DNA of 64,000 nucleotides from Cryphonectria parasitica EP155. Taxonomy: Eukaryota > Ascomycota > Sordariomycetes > Diaporthales > Cryphonectriaceae. The stretch is taken from assembly GCF_011745365.1 (NCBI RefSeq), contig NW_024468912.1, positions 744,001 through 808,000 on the forward strand, written 5' to 3'. A program made the translations under genes and the position numbers. Below the pieces are notes generated by a model that did not search any database, was not told where the DNA came from, and was given only the letters and a program-made list of their open reading frames with translations. Positions 49,596-60,700 of this stretch are shown here, in pieces. Every line of letters begins with the position of its first letter. The first letter of the stretch is position 1.

Positions 49596-50444
49596 TCACT
49601 TCTATTATGAACCCCACGCTCTTTCTGACATATTCGCATTCATAACGTCTGACCTTTTCGATCTACGTGAGGGCGGTACGCCAAGCCGCTTGCCTGCTAT
49701 AGACCCGTGGGGGTAAACTTGCCAAAGACGGCAGGTCGTCTTTTTCTTTCCCTTTCTCATTCTCGACTATGATACAAGCTTTCTTGGGGCAGGCAGCTAA
49801 GCTTCCTCATGTGCATCATTCACGGTACGGCAAAACGGTAAATGGCCTGACTCGACCCGAGAAAAAGGTTGAAGATCTACGGTGCAGCAAAGCAAGTGTG
49901 CGCGCGTGCAACTCGGGCCATAATGTGTGGCGAGAGCCGGTAGATCAACACAGTACATTATAATACTTGCATTACTAGTAGGCATTTTGGAAAGGATGGT
50001 CAGGTCATTCCATCGTATAGTACTTGCATTACGTGGATCCCAAGCGGGGCATATTACTTTCAAGATCTCGACGCCCAGGAAGGCGGGTGTACTCACTGTA
50101 CTGTGTAGTATGCACGATGATTTGGATCCGTTGAGGACTTTGGAGAAGAATATGGACAATGTTGCTCGTATAATGTTGTTGAAGTGGGAGCAGCTTGTTG
50201 TAACCCTCTTTCAAAGACGGCCCACAGACCTCCAAGAGCAATGAGTCGGGCTATAGGAAGGCAACGCGCTCACAGTCAATTATCTACATACTATTTCCTT
50301 TGACGCACTGTGAGATGATGCATTTATGCAATAATCTGGAAAATATATTGACTAGAAGAGACCCCCCACTCACACCCCCCCTAGCTTTTGGAGCCTGGTC
50401 AAAGGTACCCACTGAAACCAATACCAACCATCGGCTAGAAAAGG

Positions 50445-50493
50445 ATCTGATAATTTCCGTGCCCACTTGGCTGGTCGAAAAGATTTATCTGAT
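50445..50493. promoter_or_regulatory. Inverted pair of SreA-type GATA sites
   Basis: ATCTGATAA at 50445-50453 on the plus strand and TTATCTGAT (ATCAGATAA on minus) at 50485-50493, 31 bp apart in opposite orientation. They lie about 1.5 kb upstream of the MFS transporter start. Confidence 0.6.
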
Positions 50494-50982
50494 CGCGCTA
50501 CCACTCGCAGTCCAGGGATGTCCTCTTTGAGTGAATGAGCTAGCAAGGCCCATCCAGTGGAACCTTGTGTGGGCATTTCTCTCCCACCACCAACCCTTTC
50601 CTGTCCTCCTCCCGCCCCCCCCCCCTGAGCTCTGGGCGGAAAACTCTGCATGTCTGGAACAAGGCCGTCGGCCCTTTTCGGGACCAATCCGTTCATGTGG
50701 CACAAAGGTTTTCTTGTCGTGATGGGATCAGATTACGGAGATGTGGTGGTGTACCATAGGTCCCATAGTAGTGATGGATGGACGACCAGACGAGAGAGGG
50801 GCCCAAAAGTCATGCGTTCCCACACGCACACACCCCCACCCACGCCGACAGACATGGAATCACACTCGTCTTCCCACTCCAGATTGGTCTGTTTTGACTG
50901 GCCCTTGGGCAATGCTACGTGTGTCGTGCTCGGAGGAGAGGGAGCGGGGGGGGGAGGGTGGTAGGGGACCCACACGCACCGG

Positions 50983-50991
50983 ATCTGATAA
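50983..50991 (+). promoter_or_regulatory. SreA-type GATA site (ATCTGATAA)
   Basis: Exact ATCWGATAA match about 1.05 kb upstream of the MFS transporter start codon, in GGATCTGATAAGATT. Confidence 0.6.
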
Positions 50992-52034
50992 GATTAATAC
51001 CTTCCACTCAGGCATTGCGCCACGCGGATACCCGAAGAGGAGCAACAAGGTCGGAAGCTCTACCCTCTAGACTCTTGGGCTTGAGGCTAGATCCTCTCTG
51101 GATTACGTTCCATGGTGCGCCCATTGAGGAAAAAGAGGGGGGGGGGCAGGCGGGAAGACATGGAGAGAGGGAGAGAAAAGAAGAAAAGCAGAGCGGCAAA
51201 CAATTGTATCATGGTAACTATTACATGCTCCCTGGGACGGTGTATACTTTTCTATGACATGAGAAAGAAAAAACCAGGTACGCTCACTGCCTGTCACTTC
51301 AAATTCGTAAAAAGAAATCAAAACTGTGCTCGGGGGGTTCTACAAGAGGCAATGCCGAACCTATTGTTCCTGCAGTTCCATCATGAATAACAGACAACAG
51401 CTTGAGAGAGTTGAATGAGTGATACTAATTACGGTATGTGCATTGCAGAATGCATCTCGGCACATAGCCGCCAGAGACGAGCAACGCAAGCAAGACTCCA
51501 TAGGCGGACGAAACTGTTCCCATCCACGGTCTGGATTTCCCTTAGTAGAAGAGGGGGGAGGGTCAAAAGAGAAGAAAACAAGACATCGAGTCGTCACCTT
51601 TCGGATCCGACGTCGGAGAAAGTCCAATAAAAGACCTGATCTGAGGGTACGGTAGTCCTCCACTAGAACCCAATACCCATGTCCAACAAAGTACCCCCGA
51701 AGTGGCCCTACTAGATAAAAATCGCACAGTACAGTATTTGTTTAGGCCGGCCTGCCTTTGGGGAAATTTTCATCCACAGTGTCCCAGCACTATTTGGCCT
51801 GACGTGGTCTCGTTTCGTTTCGTTTCCCATCGATCACCACCAGAAAGGGTGTGTTATATCAGATTCGTCTCTTCGACACCACACACCCAAAGGGGACAGT
51901 TCCAAGTATTGTCACTACACAACAAGAACAACATCAGACAGAACTTTTTGCTGCCTGTTTCTTTCCGCTGTCAACAAGATTGGGGCCTATCGACAGCGCC
52001 AAGGGAGAATCCATCCAGTCATTTTTCTGTCGCC

Positions 52035-54164
52035 ATGTCTTCCCCTGAAGAGCTCAGTAAGACGGCTCAGGCCACCGACGATGCCATTCCAAGTGACGAT
52101 AGTGTTGACCAGCACGACCTCCCCAATGAGACCGACCAGCGTGGTGTTCAGGATGTCGAGGCCGTGACCTTGAGCTGGTCCCGGCTTTCGCTGATCCTGG
52201 TGTTTCTCAAGTATGTTGTTGTTGTTGTTGTTGTTGTTATCCATCCCATCCATTCAATCAATCACACAAAACTTGGCGCAGATATCTCTCTCGTCCGCCA
52301 AACAAAATCATCACCATCATCAAATCGCTAGTCGACTAGCCCCGATTGTCTGGATGTTGTTAACATTGATCACCCGGTCCCTAGCATCTTCCTTCTCTAC
52401 TTTGTCAACGCGATGCAGTCCACCATCCTGGGCAACCTGCTTCCGTACGCGACAAGCGCCTGGGACACCCATTCGCTGCTCAACGTCATCTACGTGGTGG
52501 CCGATGCCATGTCGGCTGCCATCTACGTGCCCCTGTCCAAGATTCTTGATGTCTGGGGCCGTGCTGAGGGTTTCGCCCTCATGACCGTTTTCGCTACTTT
52601 GGGCCTTATCCTGATGGCGGCCAGCGAGAACCTGGCGACATTCTGTGCCGCATATGTAAGTTTCCTTAGCAATATCACTACCTCTCTCCTCGCACAAATG
52701 GATCTTGAAGAAAATAAGCCAGAGGGAGCAAAAGAAAACATGTACTAATGTGGCTTGAAAAACAACGATAGGTCTTTTACACCATTGGATTCGGTGGCAT
52801 GACCTTCTGCGTGGATGTGGTCACGGCCGATGCCTCCAAGCTGAAGAATCGAGGTCTGGCGTACGCTTTCACCTCGTCTCCGTACATCATCACGGCCTTT
52901 GCCGGCTCTGCGGCCTCGGAAAGCTTCTACTACCAGATCAGCTGGCGCTGGGGTTTCGGTGTCTTTGCCATCGTCTTCCCTATCGTGGCGGCTCCGTTGT
53001 TCTTCATCCTCAAGGCCAACATTAAGAAGGCCAAGAAGCTGGGCAACTACGTCGAGCACAACAGCGGACGCACAATCTTTGAGAGCATCTGGCACTACAC
53101 CGTGGACTTTGATAGTGAGTATTTTCTTTCTTCTTCTCCTTCTTTTGTCAGTCCATGTTTGGAATTTTATCAAGAAAGCAGCAGCAGGAGCAGATAACTG
53201 ACAAATAATCTTTTCTCCTCTTCTTTTTCTAGTCCTCGGAGTGGTCCTCTTCTCTGTCGGTCTTGTGCTCTTCCTTCTCCCCTTCGACATTGCGGATTCC
53301 GCCCCCGACGGCTGGGCCTCAGGCTACATCATCGCCATGCTGGTCGTCGGCTTCTGCCTGCTGCTGTCGTTCGCCGCCTTCGAGAAGTGGGTGGCCCCCG
53401 TGCCGCTGCTGAGCTACCACTTCCTCACGGACCGGACCGTGCTGGGCGCGTGCCTCCTCGACGCCACGTACCAGATCGCCTACTACTGCTGGGACAACTA
53501 CTTCACCTCGTACCTGCAGGTGGTCAACGACGTCAGCCTCGCCGAGGCCGGCTACATCAACAACACCTTCAACGTCGTGTCGGGCGTGCTCCTCTTCGGC
53601 GTGGGCTACCTGATGCGCCGCACCGGCCGCTTCCGCTGGCTCCTGTACATCGCCGTGCCGCTGTACATCTTTGCCCAGGGCCTGATGATCTACTTCCGCC
53701 GCCCCAACCAGTCCGTCGGCTACCAGATCATGTGCCAGGTCTTCATCGCCATCGGCGGCTCCATCTTCATCATCGTCCAGCAGGTCGCCGTCCTGGCCGC
53801 CGTCGACCACCAGCACGTCGCCGCCGCCCTCGCCCTCCTGTACGTCATCGGCACCATCGGCGACGCCCTGGGTGCCACCATCTCGGGCGCCATCTGGACA
53901 AATACCTTCCCCAACGCCCTCGAGTGGTACCTCCCCGAGTCCGCCATGGCCAACTTCACCATGATCTACGAGGACCTCGACACCCAGCTCAGCTACCCCG
54001 TCGGCAGCGAGACCAGGCTGGCCATCCAGGACGCCTACGGCTATGCCCAGACCAGGATGTTGGCCGCCGGAACTGGCATCATGGCCCTGTGCTTCATCTG
54101 GGTCTTCCTGATCAGGGACCTCAACCTGAACAAGCTTACCCAGGTCAAGGGTATGGTCTTCTAA
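52035..54164 (+). CDS. Siderophore-iron MFS transporter, MirB/MirD (Str1) type
   Basis: Four exons: 52035-52210, 52385-52655, 52772-53114 and 53233-54164; all GT-AG with matching phases; total 573 aa. A hydrophilic acidic N-terminus is followed by about 14 membrane helices, the number usual for fungal siderophore-iron/H+ symporters. Family-like segments include YFVNAMQSTILGNLLPYATS, SSPYIITAFAGSAASESFYY and the long extracellular loop before the last helix (NALEWYLPESAMANF). It imports ferric siderophore across the plasma membrane. Position beside sidF and the upstream GATA sites support iron regulation. Which siderophore it takes cannot be read from sequence. Confidence 0.9.
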
Positions 54165-55650
54165 ACGAAGCAAAGAAAGGGGAAGAAGAGAGAATGGGTG
54201 TATATACTTCTTCTTGCTGTGTTTGCAAGGAGGTAGAAGGGAAGAAAAGGGGGCGGCTGATGGCCGCTTGAAGAGAAAGGAGAATGAAAGAACCTTGTCA
54301 AAGAAGAAAACAAGGTTGTGCCCCGTGACGGATTGAATCATGAGGTCAATGTTGTCAAATGGATGATTTTGTTTTTACCCCCTCATTTTTTTTTTCCCCC
54401 CCTTCGCTAATAAGAGGAGGGAGCAGTGGAATGGACGCAGTTATGATCTTTCCAAGCTTGTTTTTATCACAATACCAGCCAACAATCTCTGGATATAATA
54501 AAACAATGGGCTGCTTGCCCACACAGATACTCAACTCCCGTCCTCCTTATGCAAGATGCCTGCCCCATGACAAGTTCAAGTAAGTGTTGCGACCTTGCGC
54601 CCCAAGCTCTTCTTTCTTTTCCGTTGTGTAGAATCACATCTTAGAACGTGTGGCTTGGAAAAGATGGACAGATTGACAACCGGAATGGTGGTCTCTATGC
54701 AGCTTACCAGTAAGAAAATTGTTAATCTTCTTTCTGCAACTTCTCAAGAAGAATCCAAAAGTCCTTGATTGCAGGCGTCAAGGTCTGATTACGAATCCTG
54801 GAACAGTGGCTTGGCCTGCAAATCCAGCAGCACAGCACGCTGCTAGCTTTCAAGTTGTCTAACGTGATTTGCTAGATGGTGCTATACTGCTTTGCTGACA
54901 GCATCTCAAGCGTACGGGGGAGGTTCGTATCTTCTTCTCTACTTCGTAGCCTTCGGTCATATGGGTGCAAGCGTGACTCGTTCATCTTTTCTTCTTCCTT
55001 TTTTATTTATTTTTTTTTTTTATTTTTTTTTTTTTTTTAAGTAGTGTTCATACTTCTGTGAGATTGGTTTGGGAATCAAATAAGTATCGAGCAACTGAGC
55101 TTGTTTTGTGGGGATAAAACCATGACTCAACCAAGGAATTTTCACAGCTAATACTATGAATGTACAGAGTTCCTACTTCTATCTCGCAGATGGATTATAC
55201 AGCAATTTGTCAATGTCGTTGTGGCCTTATCCAACTGGGAATGCCGTGTCTTGTTGATTACTACTTTGGTCAACAATATAACCAAATGCATGTGCTTACA
55301 GCTTGGAGGAAATATGCTCATTCGTCGTTTCTAAGCATGGAAATCGACTTCTGTGAGAATAGATCATGTTTTGACATCTGGCCAGGTGATCTAGAAGTAA
55401 TCCCCAGAGGATTTGACAAGCATCCCTCTTGCGCCCTTGTCATGCCCTTTGCGCGCCTTACAAATGGCATGGACATCCTCAGAGACACGGATAAAGGTGG
55501 GGATCTAGATTAGCGGTGACTTACGAGCTAATCATTCTCCCTCATACAAACTTGCTCTCAAGATTTTTTACTTTTTGTTTTATAGAAAATCATTCCTGTT
55601 TCCCTTTGTCATTTCATTTCCTTCTCCAACTCAATTAGGAACACCCAAAC
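54165..55650. other. Spacer, no supported gene
   Basis: Contains T-rich homopolymer stretches at about 55008-55038. A 117-codon frame at 55160-55513 has AT-rich codon use and no motif, so it is not called. Confidence 0.45.
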
Positions 55651-56823
55651 ATGGCAAGCCAAGACTATTCCCCTCTGCTCGTCATCCCGCGCCCCTGGTC
55701 AACCACAACCACCAGCCAAGATGCGCCGCAGCCAGCGCCCATACGAGCGCCCACAGAGGCCGATATGACCAAGACCTTTGGCAGCCTTCTCCCACAAGCA
55801 ACATACCTGACCACGCCCCAAGGGAGAGCAGCATACTATGACTACCCGCCCACCACCTCCACCAACACAACAACAACAGCCCCATCATCCTCTTCCCCAG
55901 ACCACCACGCAGCACCCCTCCGCATCCTCATGATCCACGGCATCCAAACCCCAGCCCTGGGCCTCCAGCCCCTCGCCACAGACCTCCGCAGCCGCTTCCC
56001 AACAGCTCACATCGCCCTGCTCGATCTCTGGGGCCACGGGTTAACCGACACCCCTCTCAGCCCCCACGTGCCCTCGCTGTTCTACAGCCTTTTGGACGCG
56101 GTCCTAGCTGCGCTGGGATGGCAGAGCAGCGGCACGAGCAGCAGCAAGGTGCATCTTGTCGGGTACTCGTTCGGCGGCTCGCTAGCGGCAGGGTACGCGG
56201 CGCTCCGCCCTGAAGCGGTGGCTTCTGTGTCCTTTATCGCGCCGGCAGGGTTGATGTGGCGCTCGGCTCTGTTCTCGGAGGAGGCGCAGACGAGGCACGA
56301 GCTCGCGGGTCCCGCTGCTGCCACCACCACCGACAACGGTGATGTTGATGCAGAGGAAGTGAGCAGCAGCAGTAGCACGCTTGATCTGGTCCTGGAGTTT
56401 CTCGAGGGCGGGAAATTGGTTGTGCCGGACGACTGGCGGGAGAGGGTGGGCAAGGGCGAGGTCGTTGCGGAGGCTGTGCGGGACTGGGAGATGAAGACGC
56501 ACGCGGGCCATGCGGGCAGCGTGGTTGCTATCTTTCGAGATGGCGCCGTGTTTGATAACCATGCTGCATATCGGGCTGCCGTGGAGGCTGTGGGCGTGGA
56601 CAGGTGTCTCGGGGTGGTGGGCGAGCTGGACGAGGTGTGCAGCAGGCAGGATCTGCTGGATGTTGGGTTCTCGAATGTTGCTGTTGTCCCGCAGGCTGGC
56701 CATGCTGTTGTTAGGCAGCGGGTCCCTGATGTTGCTACTCTTATCGAGGAGTTTTGGAGAGGCTTTAAGGAAATGTCTGGAGGGCAGGACGCACTCGCAT
56801 CATTTGCAAACCTGAGTTTATAA
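55651..56823 (+). CDS. Alpha/beta hydrolase of unknown substrate at the cluster edge
   Basis: Single exon, 390 aa, starting MASQDYSPLLVIPRPW. A low-complexity Thr/Ser/Pro stretch follows, then the hydrolase core: oxyanion segment ILMIHGIQTP, DLWGHGLTD, nucleophile elbow GYSFGGS (Ser ~173) and a late His in QAGHAVV (~351). A cap-like insert occupies about 205-290. No signal peptide. It is co-oriented with and next to the siderophore transporter gene, so a role in siderophore ester hydrolysis is possible (inference). It is not clearly of the SidJ (DUF1749) type. It could equally be an unrelated housekeeping hydrolase. Confidence 0.8.
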   Translation: MASQDYSPLLVIPRPWSTTTTSQDAPQPAPIRAPTEADMTKTFGSLLPQATYLTTPQGRAAYYDYPPTTSTNTTTTAPSSSSPDHHAAPLRILMIHGIQTPALGLQPLATDLRSRFPTAHIALLDLWGHGLTDTPLSPHVPSLFYSLLDAVLAALGWQSSGTSSSKVHLVGYSFGGSLAAGYAALRPEAVASVSFIAPAGLMWRSALFSEEAQTRHELAGPAAATTTDNGDVDAEEVSSSSSTLDLVLEFLEGGKLVVPDDWRERVGKGEVVAEAVRDWEMKTHAGHAGSVVAIFRDGAVFDNHAAYRAAVEAVGVDRCLGVVGELDEVCSRQDLLDVGFSNVAVVPQAGHAVVRQRVPDVATLIEEFWRGFKEMSGGQDALASFANLSL

Positions 56824-57779
56824 CAATATTAGAAATGCTAGTGTAAGCTTAAGAGAAGTAGAAGAGAAAATTGAAAGAAGAAATAGAAAGGCAACAAGAA
56901 AGAGAGAGAGGACCTTTGACTTACTTGTAGATCCCTTATTTCTCTCTTGTAGCCCTCACATCTTTTGTCCCAAACTTTCTGCCAGTAATCAACATGTAAA
57001 AAAAAACAGTTCTCACGCCACCATTTGGCCACGCTGGTTGAGCGGGCAAGTATTTTCAAGAGTACCGCCCATGGCCAGACTGAATCCAGCTACGGCAGTG
57101 CATGCTGAATCTTGATTACATACACACCTATGTATGTTGAGTCAGTACTTATAATCTGTTAAACGTATCAGATGGACAGAACATTGAGATGATTAATTAG
57201 CCAATAAGAAGGCGCTTGTAAGGAACTCCTGCCCTGCGTTCCCCCTTCATCACCTCCAAATATCAACACGCAGAACGCCGTGCTCGTCCTCATCAGAAGG
57301 AAGACGAAACGGAGTGAGAACAAGGTCAAGGCTGAGGCGAACAGTGACAGCACTATTATTAATACGTCAACAACGAACACCTCAGTGATCCTCAGGCCTG
57401 AGATATTTGCTACCTACTTTGGTATAACATTGGGCAAAACCAGAGGCAGGGCGATACATGGCCGGGGCTGTCAATTACCTAGGTAGCTGTTGAGTAAAGT
57501 CTCTCCTCGAAGGCTTTCGAGGCCCTACAACTATTGCTTGCGTAATTAATTACGTACGGTGTTCCTGCATAAAGGGCTGGTTGGTAGAATGGAATAAATT
57601 ACCATCCTCATCTATATCACTCGATAATTACCTTGCATGTAATTCTACAAATATGAGCACTCCTCTCCCACTCACACATGCCCCCCCCTTCCTCCCCAAA
57701 CACCAAGGAGAGAAGATGTAGGCAAAAGACGGCGTGCCTAAGCTCACGTTAGAAAAGAATCGACTAATCCCGAGATCGG
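56824..57779. other. AT-rich spacer before the hAT element
   Basis: No gene supported. AT-rich with several TTAATTA motifs; it ends at the target-site duplication of the transposon. Confidence 0.5.
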
Positions 57780-57787
57780 CTCTCCAC
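57780..57787. repeat. Left target-site duplication of the hAT element
   Basis: CTCTCCAC, identical to 61351-61358. Confidence 0.93.
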
Positions 57788-60700
57788 CAGCGTTCCACAC
57801 AAGTCAAGTCAAGGCAAGCGGTAGCCCTCCACTTGACTTGCTAACTATTTTGGCCGCTTGCTTGTCTTCTAGTACCTGGCCGCTTGATTCGCTTGGTGAC
57901 TTGGTCACTATACCGGATTAGGAATGTACGATAGATATACGAAACGAAAGGTGGTGAGAGTAACAAATGAGCTACGCACGTGGTTCAACCGGTACAGAGG
58001 CATATGATGATAGTTTTCCTTGTTACGCTCTGATCCGCGCGAGGTCCCTCGCTCAAGTGCTGAAAGAAACATTTCTGACCCCCTCGAATGCCTTTTTTTG
58101 GCAAAAAGCTGCTAGGCAATGCCTTTCCTCCTCATCTCTGCTGCTGGTCCTGCCAGCGTTCCATTTTTCAGCCAGTCCTTGAGGCACAAAAGGAGCTCGA
58201 GAGTGCTGCTCTTCATTCTCCTCCTCTGCGAGGACATCGTAAGCTTCCCTTGGCTGAAGACTCTCTCGCATTCGGACGACATCGCGGGGATAGATAGGAC
58301 GTCGAAGGCCATCTGTGAGAGGGCTGGAAACTCGGCCTTACGCGCTGCCCACCAGACGAGGGGCTCAAAACCATCGTCGTCCTCGTCGTCCTCTTCTAGC
58401 TGGAGATATTTCTCCAGCTCTGACTGTGGCCGTTGATGCTTTGGCCTTGGTTGTGCCCTGAAGGCGGTCCTCCACTGCTTCTTTGGCTTGTTATGTTCTT
58501 GATCTTCCTGCAAGCTGGGTGTTGATGCTGATGATAAGGCTGGATCTTTATATGCCCAATATTTCTCGTAAAAAGCCTTAAACTCTTGTTCAACATCGTC
58601 AGCAATAGCTGGCGCTGCTGTACGAATACCAACCAGGCGATATTTCGGATGCAAAACAGCAGCAGCAAAATATATAGGGCATTCGCGAAGCTTGCTCTTA
58701 TATCGCTTGAGAATTGCCAACGCGTGGGCTACTGATTCTCTCAGAAACTCAGCACCTTCAAGCCCACATTCCTCGGGGTATATCTCAGCCTCTTGTTGAG
58801 AACCAACATCTGGCCATTCCCGTACTGGAGTGCTGGGAAATATATCTGAAGACTGTGAAGCTCGACGGCGAGGGGAGGATCGAGGGGAGGGTCGAGGGGA
58901 GGGCCGAGAGGAACGCTGAGAGGAGGGCCGAGAGTAAAGTCGAGAGGAGGGTCGAGGGGAGGGTCGAGGCGAGGGCCGAGAGGAAGGTCTTGAAGGGGCC
59001 TGATATCGCGATGAGGGCCGCTGGAGGGCTGGTTTCTCTGCATTTGGCGAGACAATAATCTCCTCAAGGATTTCTTCTTCAGCATACGTTTTTCTGCCTC
59101 CAAATCTCTCCTGAAAGGACCGCAAATGCTTCTCGAGATCCCACAAAGAACTGAGAACATCATGAACAGCTACAGCGTTCCCCTCGTGGTGTTTTGTATG
59201 CCATAGGAATGGCTGCAAAAGATCTCGAGTTGCCTCAAGCACTCGCCAGTCCTGCTCACTCAAAGGTTGTATTTTAGCACCGCTTCGAACTTGCTCTTTA
59301 ACCCAGAAATCAATAGGTCTTTTCAGCCTCAGCAGCCGCGATATCTCAGCCTCTGTTGAGTTCCATCGCGTCTCCTGAGCTACCACTGGCCGCAAGGTAG
59401 ATATATCGCCAGTTTGCTCATCTGTAGGGTCTGTAGGAAGCGGTGGTAGTGGCATCGTGAGGTCTTGTGCTGTTAGCTGAGGAAGGGCCTCTGCCAAAAA
59501 GGCTGTAGTGTCCTCGAGATCTTGGTCCTCTGGAGAAAACAAAGAGTTCTGAACAATCTTCTCGAAGTCCTGAACCCGCTGTACACTTGCCTTGAGGAAG
59601 ACTACAATAAGATGAGCGCGGCGTATAGGTCCTTCTCGCTGCCACTGATCCCACTGATTCCTCTGTTGCTCGAGTTCCTGCTTAAATATTAGCAATAAGC
59701 CAGGAAGATACAAAACAGCTCGACTTACCTCATCAGCATCGCTGTCTTCAGCCTCGAGTATCTGTTTAGCGTTACCAGAGAGGAAGCCTTTGACAATAAG
59801 GTTAATAATATGGCCCCAGCAGCGGCATCGCCGTTCAATCCGCAGCTTCTCAGCTTCACGATGATTGAAGCCGTACATCTTGCGAAAAAGAAGCCTTGTT
59901 GCCTTGTCGTTCGTGCTGTCGTTATCAAAAGTAAGCCAGCCGAGCCGCTCCTCAAGCTGAAAAGCCATAATAACCTGATGGAGATGCCACTGGAGGTTCT
60001 CGCCAGTATGCTGGCCGTTGATCATCCTCACTGCTATAAGGCGATTTCGCAGCTTTGCATCGCTATCAACAAAATGCGCAACCACTGCTAGAATGCCTTT
60101 GTGGTTAGGCGAGGTCCAGAGATCAGCAGATAGATGAATCTTCGAGATAGCCTCGCGCTGGAGCTGGAGCTGAAGACCAGCTAGGTTCTCGTGAAACGCC
60201 TCAAACAGCCATCTCATCACTGTGCCATCACTTCGAGGGAAAAAGTGCTCCGTCAGGGTGCTATTCCAGACCATCAACAGCTGGCGGAACTGAGGCGCCT
60301 CGAGAGTTGAAAGAGGTATATCGCAACAAGCAACCAGCTCTGTTATAGCCTTCTTCGCAAGACTAACAACTGCACGAGTTGGAGCGTTGGCAGCGTCTTT
60401 CAAGGCATCAGGCGCTGTATATAGACTGCTGTTGTTGAAAAGGCCACGATGATTTATTCTTCGCCGCTTTCGCCGGCCAAGCTCCTCTGGGCTAACCTCC
60501 TCTTTCTCTGCCTCTGCAACAAGCTCTTTCAGCTTGCCAAGGTTATGGCCCTCGTTATCGCGACCTTCGAGATGCTTTAGAGCTGCTGATATGCTTGTCG
60601 AGATACTGTTACGCGTAGTATATAAGGTCTGTCGATTATTTTGATCGCAGAGGCGACAGAACCACCAATCCGCTGCAACTTTGCATGTGCCGTCAGCCTG

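Larger units (their letters stand above)
49168..52034. promoter_or_regulatory. 2.9-kb spacer upstream of the siderophore transporter
   Basis: No gene supported. A T run of about 31 nt lies at 49562-49592, with smaller G and C runs at 50614-50623, 50947-50954 and 51137-51145. Three exact iron-GATA motifs lie between 50445 and 50991, listed separately. Confidence 0.55.

Noticed and set aside
53319..54341. 340-codon minus-strand frame overlapping the MFS transporter
   Set aside because: Antisense shadow of GC-rich exon 4; the sense frame has clear transporter helices.
55160..55513. 117-codon frame upstream of the alpha/beta hydrolase
   Set aside because: AT-rich codon use unlike neighbours, no domain, and no matching upstream signals.
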